Shown: positions 1 through 6,037 of the stretch, piece by piece | Layout of the letters: each line of letters starts with the position of its first letter | How positions within the stretch are numbered: the first letter of the stretch is position 1 | Origin: an uncultured Zoogloea sp. | GTDB lineage: Bacteria > Pseudomonadota > Gammaproteobacteria > Burkholderiales > Rhodocyclaceae | DNA: 8,694 nt | NCBI GenBank assembly: GCA_937967645.1 | Contig: CALBTT010000098.1 | Span: 1-8,694 of the forward strand | Direction: 5' to 3' | Notes under the pieces: model-generated | The model's input: the letters and a program-made list of their open reading frames with translations, nothing else | What the model was told of the DNA's origin: nothing | Database searches by the model: none | Translations under genes and position numbers: made by a program

Positions 1-2
1 TG

Positions 3-125
3 TGGAACTTCGAGAAGTTCCTGATCGGCCGCGACGGCAAGGTGCTGCGCCGCTTCGCCCCCGACACCGCACCGGACGCCGAGGTGCTGACCGCGGCCAT
101 CGAGGCGGCCCTGTCGGCCGCCTGA
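3..125 (+). CDS. Glutathione peroxidase, C-terminal fragment (5' end outside window)
   Basis: Forty codons in frame 3 end at TGA 123-125. The fragment opens with WNFEKFLIGRDGKVLRRF, the conserved C-terminal block of the glutathione peroxidase family. Its Trp-Asn pair is part of the Cys/Sec-Gln-Trp-Asn active site, so this fragment keeps W1 and N2 while the peroxidatic Cys lies upstream of the window. Family members reduce hydrogen peroxide or lipid peroxides using glutathione or thioredoxin and are usually about 160-180 aa, so roughly three quarters of the protein is missing. The tail is an Ala-rich helix (TAAIEAALSAA), as usual in bacterial members. Only 14 bases separate its stop from the convergent stop of the dehydrogenase ORF. 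The family call is strong; electron donor and exact subfamily cannot be told from this piece. Confidence 0.85.
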   Translation, partial: WNFEKFLIGRDGKVLRRFAPDTAPDAEVLTAAIEAALSAA

Positions 126-139
126 AAGCGCCGTCCCGC

Positions 140-1627
140 TCAGGGCGCCGGGCCGACCCTGTAGATGACGCTATCCGACAGGGACACCACGTACAAGGCG
201 CCATCGGGCCCCTGCTCGATGGCGGGCGTGACGCCGAAGCCCCTGCCGATCAGCAGGGTCTCGCTCTCGGTGCCCTCGAACTTGTTCGGGCTGAACAGGT
301 TGTCGGCCACCTTGTCCGCCAGGCGGGCGTCGGCACTGGTGTCGACCGCCTGGCGATCAACGGTCAGGCGGATCCGGTACAGGCTGCCACCGTTGCCCCC
401 CACCTGCTGGAAAGACCGGGACGAGCCGATCCACAGAGTGCCGGCGTAGGCGCCGCCAAGCGCACCGCCACGCACGAAGGCGGCCCCGGAGGGACCGATC
501 TCGTAACGCCAGCTCAGCTCGGGGTCTTTGTAGACCGCCCCCGGCAGCATGAACATGCGGGCCTGGGCCAGCGCGCCCCCATAGGCCGCCCGGGTCGGCG
601 GATAACGGACCTGCTGCAGGCTACCGTCAAACTGGGTGGTCTCGATGCTCTTCCAGGACGACACCCGGGCCAGCGGCCCCGCCAGCTGGATCCAGCCGCC
701 GTTCATGCCGGGCACCACGCGATTGAGCTCCGAATAGCCATCGTCGGCATTCTCGGTCTGCCACAGCTGACCGGACAGGGGGTCGAAGGCCATGCCGAAG
801 CCATTGCGGTGACCGTAGGAAAAGACCTTCTGCAGATTGGCGCCGACCTCGCCTCCCACCGCCGCCCCTGTCGCGAAGAAGGGATTGTCGAAGGGCGTGG
901 AGCCATCGCCATTGATGCGCAGGATCACCCCCGCCAGGTGGGCGTTGTCGGGCGAGGGACCGCCGAAGGTGTCGTCGATGAAGGGCGTGGTCAGGAAGGG
1001 CCCGTTGGCCAGGTTCTGCAGCCAGCCCCGCCGCCCCTGGTCGCCCATGAACACGTAGAGCTTGCCATCCGGCCCGAAGCGCATCACGCCGCCATTGTGA
1101 TTGCCACGCTCGGCGGGGTTGGCCGTGCCGGGGTGATTGGGCGTCGCCACATTGTCCGTCTGCCGCGCCCGCAGCCTGAGCAGGTTCCGGTCGAAGGTCA
1201 GGTTGGCCCCACCCCACACGAAACGGTCGACTCGATTGCCGAGCAGCGGGGTGTCGGACAGGGTGGTGGAGTCGACGCCCGACAGGCTCTCGGTCCAGAA
1301 CACATACACGAAGGGCACGCTGGGGAAGGCGGGATCGAGCACCACGCTGAGGAGGCCGCGCTCGGAAGCGGAGTTCACCGCCAGATCCAGCGCCGGCACA
1401 GGCTGCACCACGCCGCCGATCACCCGCTTGATCTGCCCCGAGGCCTTCTCCGGCACCAGAAAATCGTTGGGCCCGAGGAACACGATTCCGATTGGCTGGC
1501 TGAGCCCGCTGCTCACCACGGCCTGTACTGTCAGGCCGGGGTCCAGCAGCTGGGCCGGAACACTGTCTGCGCGAGCCGTGCCCGACAGACCGGCTCCCAT
1601 GCCAGCCAGCAGCCCGGCAGCCACCAT
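140..1627 (-). other. Possible separate dehydrogenase gene starting inside the fused ORF
   Basis: M251 of the fused ORF (codon 1625-1627) could start an independent 495-aa protein. GAGG lies 6 bases upstream of this ATG, and the product would begin MVAAGLLAGMGAGLSGTARA, a short hydrophobic segment with an AxA-type cleavage site. An upstream ATG in the same frame (residue 237) would give a longer, more typical signal peptide with a basic n-region (MLVCRGGRSSLRRAM). A complete glucose/sorbosone dehydrogenase domain follows, and such proteins commonly stand alone at this size. Either start would give a normal exported enzyme without the PEP-CTERM module. Confidence 0.5.
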
Positions 1628-2377
1628 CGCCCGCCTCAGGCTGCTACGACCACCCCGGCAGACCAACATGGCCCCCAAGGCAAGGCCCAGCAGGGATCCG
1701 CCGGCCGGCTCGGGAACGGTGCCGCCCCTGGCCTCGATGCGTACATCGTCCACCCCCATCTGGAACGGGGACAGGTTGTCGGTCTCGGCAAAGCGCAGGC
1801 GCAAGGTCTCACCGTCATGGGCCGTGAGGATCGCGCTGATGTCCGCCACGATGGTGGAGTAGCCATCCACCAGCGGATCGCCGATCACACTCTGGTAGAG
1901 GGTCATCAGGACATCCCCGACGGCCACGCTGAAGGGGTCCGCCGACGCCTTCAGGATGTCCACCCGGGCCTGCTGGTTGAGCTCCGGCGTGGCAAAGTCG
2001 AGGCTTGCAGGGGTGTAGAAGGCGCCCGCCCGGTTGCCGATGAAGAGCTTGAAGCTCAGGCTGGCGCTCCCCGCACTGGCCGTGAAATCCTGGTACAGGA
2101 CGTGACTCCCGGGGCCACCGAGGCCAGCGTCGCTCATGGCCGCCGACGTCCCCTCGGGCGGCGCCGGCACGGTGTCGCCCAGGGTCGGACTGCTCGTCCC
2201 GCCCTGCACGTAGAAGGTGCCCTCGCTCCCCAGCTGATCCGCCGTGGTCCAGCCACTCAGGCCGGACTCGAAGCCCCCGTTCAAGATGCTCGGCAGGGCC
2301 CGGGCCGGGCCTGCCAGGGTCAGGGCGGCAAGCACGCCCGCCGTCATCATCACGCTACGCAGGATCTGTCGTTTCAT
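140..2377 (-). CDS. Fused ORF: PEP-CTERM exported protein followed by PQQ-dependent glucose/sorbosone dehydrogenase-like beta-propeller
   Basis: A 745-aa frame is read from ATG 2377, chosen because GGAG (2384-2387) sits 6 bases upstream and MKRQILRSVMM begins a clean signal peptide ending near ARA-LP (residue 27); the frame stays open to 2419 without a better start. Residues about 31-215 form a beta-rich domain that starts NGGFESGLSGW and ends MGVDDVRIEA, as in carbohydrate-binding-like PEP-CTERM proteins. Residues 221-249 are a PEP-CTERM tail: VPEP, a hydrophobic helix, then arginines. A second signal peptide follows at once (about 251-270, ending TARA-DS). Residues about 275-745 match the glucose/sorbosone dehydrogenase propeller: RGNHNGG (H427, the likely catalytic His), FGPDGKLYVFMGDQG, GHRNGFGMAFDP, GQLWQTEN and a C-terminal LYVVSLSDSVIYRV. 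Family members oxidise sugars or other alcohols in the periplasm with PQQ; the substrate here is unknown. A PEP-CTERM signal is normally C-terminal and cleaved by exosortase, so a central one is abnormal. Two genes joined by a lost stop or an indel is the leading alternative. Confidence 0.8.
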   Translation of the reverse strand: MKRQILRSVMMTAGVLAALTLAGPARALPSILNGGFESGLSGWTTADQLGSEGTFYVQGGTSSPTLGDTVPAPPEGTSAAMSDAGLGGPGSHVLYQDFTASAGSASLSFKLFIGNRAGAFYTPASLDFATPELNQQARVDILKASADPFSVAVGDVLMTLYQSVIGDPLVDGYSTIVADISAILTAHDGETLRLRFAETDNLSPFQMGVDDVRIEARGGTVPEPAGGSLLGLALGAMLVCRGGRSSLRRAMVAAGLLAGMGAGLSGTARADSVPAQLLDPGLTVQAVVSSGLSQPIGIVFLGPNDFLVPEKASGQIKRVIGGVVQPVPALDLAVNSASERGLLSVVLDPAFPSVPFVYVFWTESLSGVDSTTLSDTPLLGNRVDRFVWGGANLTFDRNLLRLRARQTDNVATPNHPGTANPAERGNHNGGVMRFGPDGKLYVFMGDQGRRGWLQNLANGPFLTTPFIDDTFGGPSPDNAHLAGVILRINGDGSTPFDNPFFATGAAVGGEVGANLQKVFSYGHRNGFGMAFDPLSGQLWQTENADDGYSELNRVVPGMNGGWIQLAGPLARVSSWKSIETTQFDGSLQQVRYPPTRAAYGGALAQARMFMLPGAVYKDPELSWRYEIGPSGAAFVRGGALGGAYAGTLWIGSSRSFQQVGGNGGSLYRIRLTVDRQAVDTSADARLADKVADNLFSPNKFEGTESETLLIGRGFGVTPAIEQGPDGALYVVSLSDSVIYRVGPAP
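1631..1717 (-). other. Internal PEP-CTERM sorting signal (residues 221-249 of the fused ORF)
   Basis: This segment encodes VPEP, then a small-residue-rich hydrophobic stretch (GGSLLGLALGAMLVC), then a basic tail with R241, R244, R248 and R249. That order is the defining tripartite PEP-CTERM signal, recognised and cut by an exosortase (EpsH/XrtA type) in bacteria that make exopolysaccharide. It normally lies within about 25-30 residues of the C-terminus. Here it is followed in the same frame by about 495 more residues. No exosortase gene is in the window. Confidence 0.85.
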
Positions 2378-2647
2378 GAGTCTCTCCACACTGGAACACC
2401 ACTGCAGGAGCCAGAACACCCGACTGACCGGACTGGCAAAAACACGCGAGCATAAAAAATGCCCGCTACGAGAATAAAAGTTACAAATCTCCGAGACCGT
2501 TTCCTGCTACAGGGCTCACCACAGCACGAATCCGGCTGGCATACTCCGGCGATCAACCCCTTCTCCCCGTGTGTAAAATTGCCCGACAAACTTGCCTTGC
2601 CGATCACGCCAATGCCCGGCCAGGCACGGGCACAGGCCGCAATCCCC
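2378..2647. other. Divergent intergenic region between the PEP-CTERM ORF and the unknown gene
   Basis: About 270 bases that are visibly more AT-rich than the flanking genes, as expected of a promoter region. It holds the sigma-54-like site at 2449-2464 (minus) and a TAAAAT -10-like hexamer at 2574-2579 (plus) with no good -35 partner. The plus hexamer would place a transcript start near 2586, upstream of the ATGs at 2612 and 2648 but downstream of the ATG at 2459. This argues against the longest possible frame of the unknown gene. No terminator, operator palindrome or RNA structure stands out. Confidence 0.45.
2449..2464 (-). promoter_or_regulatory. Candidate sigma-54 (-24/-12) promoter for the PEP-CTERM/dehydrogenase ORF
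   Basis: Read on the minus strand the site is GGGCATTTTTTATGCT. Against TGGCAC-N5-TTGC it keeps the two invariant pairs (GG and GC) with exactly ten bases between them, and also keeps C4, A5 and T13. Mismatches are T1 to G, C6 to T and T12 to A. A start about 12 bases downstream would give a leader of about 60 bases before ATG 2377. From published work as I recall it, PEP-CTERM genes in floc-forming betaproteobacteria are driven by RpoN with the PrsK/PrsR pair, which fits. This rests on one motif match; no enhancer site was identified. Confidence 0.4.
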
Positions 2648-3130
2648 ATGCAGGAGGCTCATCTGGAAGATTCCATCCTGCGACTGGCGCCCGAGCTCCG
2701 CGGCGCAGCCTGTCCACCGCCCGCAGCGGGCGCCCAGCCGCTGATCGACGTGTGGCATGCCACCACGGGCGCGCGTGTCCGCGTGCCGGGTGCGGCCCTG
2801 CACGCGGCGCTGGCCTGGCAAGGGTATTTCCTGCTGCTGTTGGGCGACGCGGGCGCGGCGCAGGGCCGCCTGCACCTGCAGATGGTGACCCGTGACCTCC
2901 GCCCCCTCGACTCGGCCACCCTGACGGTGCCGGGTGCCGGGCCAGCCCCCGGTCCGCTGGTGCTGTCCCATCCGGATCACATCGTGTTCTGCTTCCCGGC
3001 AGGGGGGCCGGTGTGGCGCGTCAGCCTGTTCCCCAGCTTCCGGCTGCGCCTGCCAAGGCTCTCCGAGCCCGCCGACGTGCAGCGCCAGAGCGCCTGGCGC
3101 CGCCACTTCGGGGTGGCGCGGATCGACTGA
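2648..3130 (+). CDS. Hypothetical protein, about 160 aa, unrecognised
   Basis: I do not recognise this protein. From ATG 2648 it is 160 aa, starting MQEAHLEDSILRL and ending FGVARID at TGA 3128-3130. It is rich in Ala, Leu, Pro and Arg. It has no signal peptide, no zinc or nucleotide motif, and only one strongly hydrophobic patch (GYFLLLLG, about residues 59-66), too short for a membrane helix. Alternating hydrophobic stretches (RLHLQMVTRDL, HIVFCFPAG, VWRVSLFPSFRL) suggest a small beta-rich cytoplasmic protein. It is supported as real by high GC at third positions and by filling the gap neatly, ending 8 bases before the convergent stop of the adenine deaminase. The start is uncertain: ATG 2612 and ATG 2459 are in frame but lack a ribosome site, as does 2648, whereas a full AGGAGG (2652-2657) stands 5 bases before an in-frame CTG at 2663. 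Confidence 0.6.
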   Translation: MQEAHLEDSILRLAPELRGAACPPPAAGAQPLIDVWHATTGARVRVPGAALHAALAWQGYFLLLLGDAGAAQGRLHLQMVTRDLRPLDSATLTVPGAGPAPGPLVLSHPDHIVFCFPAGGPVWRVSLFPSFRLRLPRLSEPADVQRQSAWRRHFGVARID

Positions 3131-3138
3131 TCCGCAGC

Positions 3139-4188
3139 TCAGACCGGCGGCACGGACACCCCCGCTGCGGCGAAGAACGCATCGAGCCGCCCGATCAGGC
3201 CGGCCTTTTCCGCCTCCGTCACGAAACTCGCCTCGAAGCTGTTGCGGGCCAGCCGGTACCAGGTGGCCGCATCCAGCCCGAAAGCCGCCTGCACGGCCCG
3301 GATGTTGTCGTTGAGATACCCGCCGAAGTAGGCCGGATCGTCGCTGTTCAGGGTCACCCGGGCCCCTGCCGCGAGGAGCTGGGGCAGGCTGTGCTCGCTC
3401 ATCGTCGAGAACACGCAGAGACGGGTGTTGGACAGGGGGCAGACCGTCAGGGCCACGCCTTCGCGGGCCAGGCGGGCCAGTACCGCCGGGTCGTCCACCG
3501 CCCGCACGCCGTGGTCGATGCGCCGGGCGCCAAGAATGTCCAGGGCCTCGGTGATGTACTCGGGCGGCCCTTCCTCGCCGGCGTGGGCCACCACCGGCTT
3601 GCCCAGGGCACGGCAGCGGGCGAACAGGCGGGCGAACTTGGAGGGGGGATGCCCCCGCTCCGACGAATCCAGCCCGAAGCCGTGGATGCGCACGATGAAG
3701 GGCTCCGCCTCGTCCAGCGCCGCCAGGCACTCGTCCTCGCTCAGATGGCGCAGGAAGCACAGGATCAGCCGGCCGCCGATGCCCCAGCGGCGCCCGCCTT
3801 CGGCGAGGCCGTCCTCCAGGCCTTCCAGCACGGTGTGGAAAGGGATGCCCCGCGCGGTGTGGGTCTGGGGATCGAAGAAGATCTCCGCATGCACCACCCC
3901 GTCGGCGGCGGCTCGTTCCAGGTAGGCCAGCATCAGGTCGCGGAAGTCCGCGCGGGTCCGCAACACATCGGCGCAGGCGTAGTACAGGTCGAGGAAGCTC
4001 TGCAGGCTGTCGAAGGCGTAGGCCGCCTTGAGGGCGGCCTCGTCGGCATAGGGCAGGGTGATCCCGTTGCGGCGGGCCAGGGCAAACGCCAGCTCCGGCT
4101 CCAGGGTCCCCTCGATATGGACGTGCAGCTCGGCCTTGGGCATGCCGAGGGCGAGCGCCAGGGGATCGGCGGAAATACGTGCAGTCAT
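3139..4188 (-). CDS. Adenine deaminase (adenosine deaminase superfamily)
   Basis: A 349-aa metal-dependent hydrolase that probably converts adenine to hypoxanthine and ammonia in the cytoplasm for purine salvage. The zinc site is complete: H22 and H24 in AELHVHIEGTLEPELAF, H202 and the catalytic E205 in VAHAGEEGPPEY, H226 in RIDHGVR, and D283/D284 in NSDDPAYFGG. The blocks FFDPQTHTARGI, FLRHLSE, GLDSSERGHPPSKF and CPLSNTRLCVF match the Aah1/Pseudomonas-type adenine deaminases rather than true adenosine deaminases. Length is close to the usual 315-350 aa. ATG 4188 is chosen because GGAG (4197-4200) lies 8 bases upstream and the open frame beyond it runs into the terminator of the preceding gene. 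It lies 107 bases after the BMP-family gene on the same strand, but the terminator between them suggests its own promoter or read-through. Automatic annotation may call it adenosine deaminase. Confidence 0.92.
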   Translation of the reverse strand: MTARISADPLALALGMPKAELHVHIEGTLEPELAFALARRNGITLPYADEAALKAAYAFDSLQSFLDLYYACADVLRTRADFRDLMLAYLERAAADGVVHAEIFFDPQTHTARGIPFHTVLEGLEDGLAEGGRRWGIGGRLILCFLRHLSEDECLAALDEAEPFIVRIHGFGLDSSERGHPPSKFARLFARCRALGKPVVAHAGEEGPPEYITEALDILGARRIDHGVRAVDDPAVLARLAREGVALTVCPLSNTRLCVFSTMSEHSLPQLLAAGARVTLNSDDPAYFGGYLNDNIRAVQAAFGLDAATWYRLARNSFEASFVTEAEKAGLIGRLDAFFAAAGVSVPPV

Positions 4189-4237
4189 GGTCGGGTCTCC
4201 CGGAAAGGTGCGCAGAGGCACATAGTAGGACTCCATG

Positions 4238-4263
4238 AAAAAAGGCGCAGCCGAAGCCGCGCC
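4238..4263 (-). terminator. Intrinsic terminator after the BMP-family gene
   Basis: On the minus strand the sequence GGCGCGGC-TTCG-GCTGCGCC forms an 8-base-pair stem with one G-U pair closed by a stable UUCG tetraloop. Six consecutive T residues (4243 down to 4238) follow immediately. This is a textbook rho-independent terminator. It begins 33 bases after the BMP-family stop codon and ends 50 bases before the adenine deaminase start, so it should reduce co-transcription of the two genes. Confidence 0.85.
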
Positions 4264-4295
4264 CAAGTTGCCACGTTGCGAGGAGAAAACCGGCC

Positions 4296-5384
4296 TTACT
4301 TCGGGATGGCGCCTTCGACGCCCTCCACGTAGTAGTTGATCTTGCGCAGGTCCGGGTCGCCCATGCTCACGCCGGCGGCGAGGATCTCCTTGCCGTCCTG
4401 GGCCTTGAGCGGGCCGCTGAAGGGGTGCAGCTTGCCGGCCTTGATGGCGTCGCGGCGCTCCTCGGCCAGTTTCTTCACGTCAGCAGGCACGGCCGGGCCG
4501 AAGGACTCGATGTTCACCGCGCCTTCCTTGACGCCCCACCAGATGTCGCCCGGCTTCCAGCCGCCTTCCAGCACTTCGCCGACCACCTTGTTGTAGATCA
4601 CGCCCCAGTGCAGCACGGAGGCAGCCAGGTGGGCCTTGCCGCCGAACTTGCTCATGTCCGAATCCCAGCCGAAGGCCAGCACGCCCTTCTCCTGGGCCGC
4701 CTGCACCACCGCCGGCGAATCGGTGTTCTGCATCAGCACGTCGGCGCCCTGGGCGATCAGGGTCAGGGCGGCCTCGCGCTCCTTGCCCGGGTCGAACCAG
4801 CTGTTCACCCAGATAGCCCGGGTGGTGGCCTTGGGATTGACGCTGCGCGCCCCGATGGTGAAGGCGTTGATGTTGCGGATCACCTCGGGGATGGGGATGG
4901 AGGCCACCACGCCCAGCTTGCCGGACTTGCTCATCTTGCCGGCCACCACGCCCAGCATGTAGGCCCCTTCGTAGGTGCGCACGTCATAGACGCCGAGGTT
5001 CGGTGCGGTCTTGTAGCCGGTGGCGTGCATGAAGGCGGTCTTGGGGAAGGCCTTGGCCACCTTGAGCTGCTGGTTCATGTAGCCGAAGGAGGTGGCGAAG
5101 ATCATCTTGTAGCCCTGCTGGGCCAGATCGCGGAAGACCCGCTCGGCATCGGCCGTCTCGGGCACGTTCTCGACGAAGGTGGTCTTCACCTTGTCGCCGA
5201 ACTTGGCCTCCACTTCCTTGCGGCCCTGGTCGTGGGCGTAGGTCCAGCCGTGATCGCCGGTGGGGCCGATATACACGAAGCCGATCTTGGCGGGGTCGGC
5301 GGCCAGCGCCTGGGAAGCGAGCCCCAGCGTCACGACGAGGGTGGCGACGCGGCACGCTGCAGTCTTGAATCGGGACAGGGACAT
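4296..5384 (-). CDS. BMP/Med-family ABC transporter substrate-binding protein, probably purine or nucleoside binding
   Basis: A 362-aa exported protein. Residues 1-28 form a Sec signal peptide (MSLSRFK, hydrophobic core, ALA before AADPAKIG) with no lipobox Cys, so a free periplasmic protein is expected. The mature part is a two-lobed periplasmic-binding fold of the Bmp/Med family: IGFVYIGPTGDHGWTYAHDQG (about 34-54), VENVPETADAERVFRDLAQQG, IFATSFGYM, TYEGAYMLGVVAGKMS and NTDSPAVVQAAQEKGVLAFGWDSDM (about 220-244). Characterised members (PnrA of Treponema, BmpA types) bind purine nucleosides. With an adenine deaminase downstream and a guanine/nucleoside-type deaminase divergent from it, a purine ligand is a reasonable inference. 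ATG 5384 is chosen for GGAG at 5391-5394, 6 bases upstream; the in-frame GTG 5402 and ATG 5396 would only add a few residues. Permease and ATPase genes of the importer are not in the window, and a terminator follows this gene. Confidence 0.93.
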   Translation of the reverse strand: MSLSRFKTAACRVATLVVTLGLASQALAADPAKIGFVYIGPTGDHGWTYAHDQGRKEVEAKFGDKVKTTFVENVPETADAERVFRDLAQQGYKMIFATSFGYMNQQLKVAKAFPKTAFMHATGYKTAPNLGVYDVRTYEGAYMLGVVAGKMSKSGKLGVVASIPIPEVIRNINAFTIGARSVNPKATTRAIWVNSWFDPGKEREAALTLIAQGADVLMQNTDSPAVVQAAQEKGVLAFGWDSDMSKFGGKAHLAASVLHWGVIYNKVVGEVLEGGWKPGDIWWGVKEGAVNIESFGPAVPADVKKLAEERRDAIKAGKLHPFSGPLKAQDGKEILAAGVSMGDPDLRKINYYVEGVEGAIPK

Positions 5385-5545
5385 GGGGTTCTCCATGGAC
5401 ACGGGTTTGGGTGAGTGGCTTCACTGTAGCAACCGGGCCGCCCGCAACCCATCCCGGTTCCGTTATGAAGGGTATATGGATCGGGCCACCAAGCCCCCGG
5501 CAGGGCAACGGGATAATTCCCCCATCCCCATCACGGAGTCTTGCC
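5385..5545. promoter_or_regulatory. Divergent promoter region between the BMP-family and nucleoside deaminase genes
   Basis: These 161 bases separate two start codons pointing away from each other, so both promoters should lie here. On the plus strand GATAAT (5512-5517) is a good -10-like hexamer 28 bases before ATG 5546, but no -35 match sits at 16-18 bases. The segment 5462-5480, with GTTATGAAGGGTATATGG, is the most AT-rich part and could hold the BMP-gene promoter on the minus strand. No convincing palindromic operator or known purine riboswitch core was found. Confidence 0.45.
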
Positions 5546-6037
5546 ATGCCCCTCTTCTCCCCCCAGGACGAGCATTTTCTGCGCCAGACCATCGCGCTAT
5601 CGGACGAAGTACGCCGACGCGGCAAGCACCCCTTCGCCGCCCTGGTGGTGGACCGGCACGGCCAGGTCATCGCCGAGGCCGGCAATGACTCGCTGCCGCC
5701 GGAGGGCGATCCGACCCGCCACGCCGAGCTCGTCGCGGCCGCGCTGGCGGCCCGCCTGCTGCACCCGGAAGCGCTGGCCAGCGCCACCCTCTACGCCAGC
5801 GCAGAGCCCTGCGCCATGTGCGCCGGGGCGATCTACTGGTGCGGCATCGGCCGGGTGGTCTATGCACTGTCCGAGCACCGCCTGCTCGGGCTCACCGGTG
5901 ACCATCCCGAGAACCCCACCTTCGCCCTGCCCTGCCGGGAGGTCTTCGCACGCGGCCAGCGCCCGATCGAGGTGATCGGCCCGCTGCTGGAGGACGAGGC
6001 GGCCCTGGCCCATGCGGGTTTCTGGCAACGCTCCTGA
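5546..6037 (+). CDS. Nucleoside/guanine deaminase of the cytidine deaminase-like fold
   Basis: A 163-aa zinc hydrolase. H59 and E61 (HAEL) supply one zinc ligand and the proton shuttle; C89 and C92 (EPCAMCAGAIYW) supply the other two ligands. HPFAALVVDRHGQVIAEAGND near the N-terminus is the usual first strand of this group. It differs from the tRNA-editing enzyme TadA, which has a KTGA-type block after the second zinc motif; here the region reads YALSEHRLLGLTGDHPENP. That favours a free base or nucleoside deaminase such as guanine deaminase (guanine to xanthine), although cytosine or nucleoside substrates cannot be excluded. The closing HAGFW is typical of guanine/nucleoside deaminase relatives. 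ATG 5546 is supported by CGGAG with 7 bases spacing; the frame is open upstream, but that part is promoter-like sequence. It is divergent from the BMP-family gene and close to the adenine deaminase, fitting purine salvage. Confidence 0.88.
   Translation: MPLFSPQDEHFLRQTIALSDEVRRRGKHPFAALVVDRHGQVIAEAGNDSLPPEGDPTRHAELVAAALAARLLHPEALASATLYASAEPCAMCAGAIYWCGIGRVVYALSEHRLLGLTGDHPENPTFALPCREVFARGQRPIEVIGPLLEDEAALAHAGFWQRS

Noticed and set aside
129..148. Possible hairpin GCGCC...GGCGC between the two convergent genes at the left end
   Set aside because: The stem is only five bases, the loop is long and no T-run follows on either strand, so it is not supported as a terminator.
2..2455. 817-codon open frame on the plus strand opposite the PEP-CTERM/dehydrogenase ORF
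   Set aside because: It is the antisense shadow of a GC-rich gene. The translation is a low-complexity mix of Gly, Ala, Arg, His and Gln with no domain, while the minus strand shows clear families.
2531..2550. Direct repeat TCCGGC ... TCCGGC in the divergent intergenic region
   Set aside because: Two six-base GC-rich copies are expected by chance, and there is no symmetry or promoter overlap to suggest an operator.
2516..3760. Long minus-strand frame overlapping the unknown gene and the adenine deaminase
   Set aside because: It runs out of phase through the well-supported adenine deaminase and is Arg/Gly/Pro rich without motifs.
5428..5443. Sigma-54-like GGGCGG-N5-TTGCT on the minus strand upstream of the BMP-family gene
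   Set aside because: The spacing fits, but the -24 half keeps only GGC in very GC-rich sequence, so a chance match is likely.
5546..6037. tRNA adenosine deaminase TadA
   Set aside because: The zinc motifs fit the superfamily, but the TadA KTGA-type block after PCxxC is absent and the context is purine salvage.
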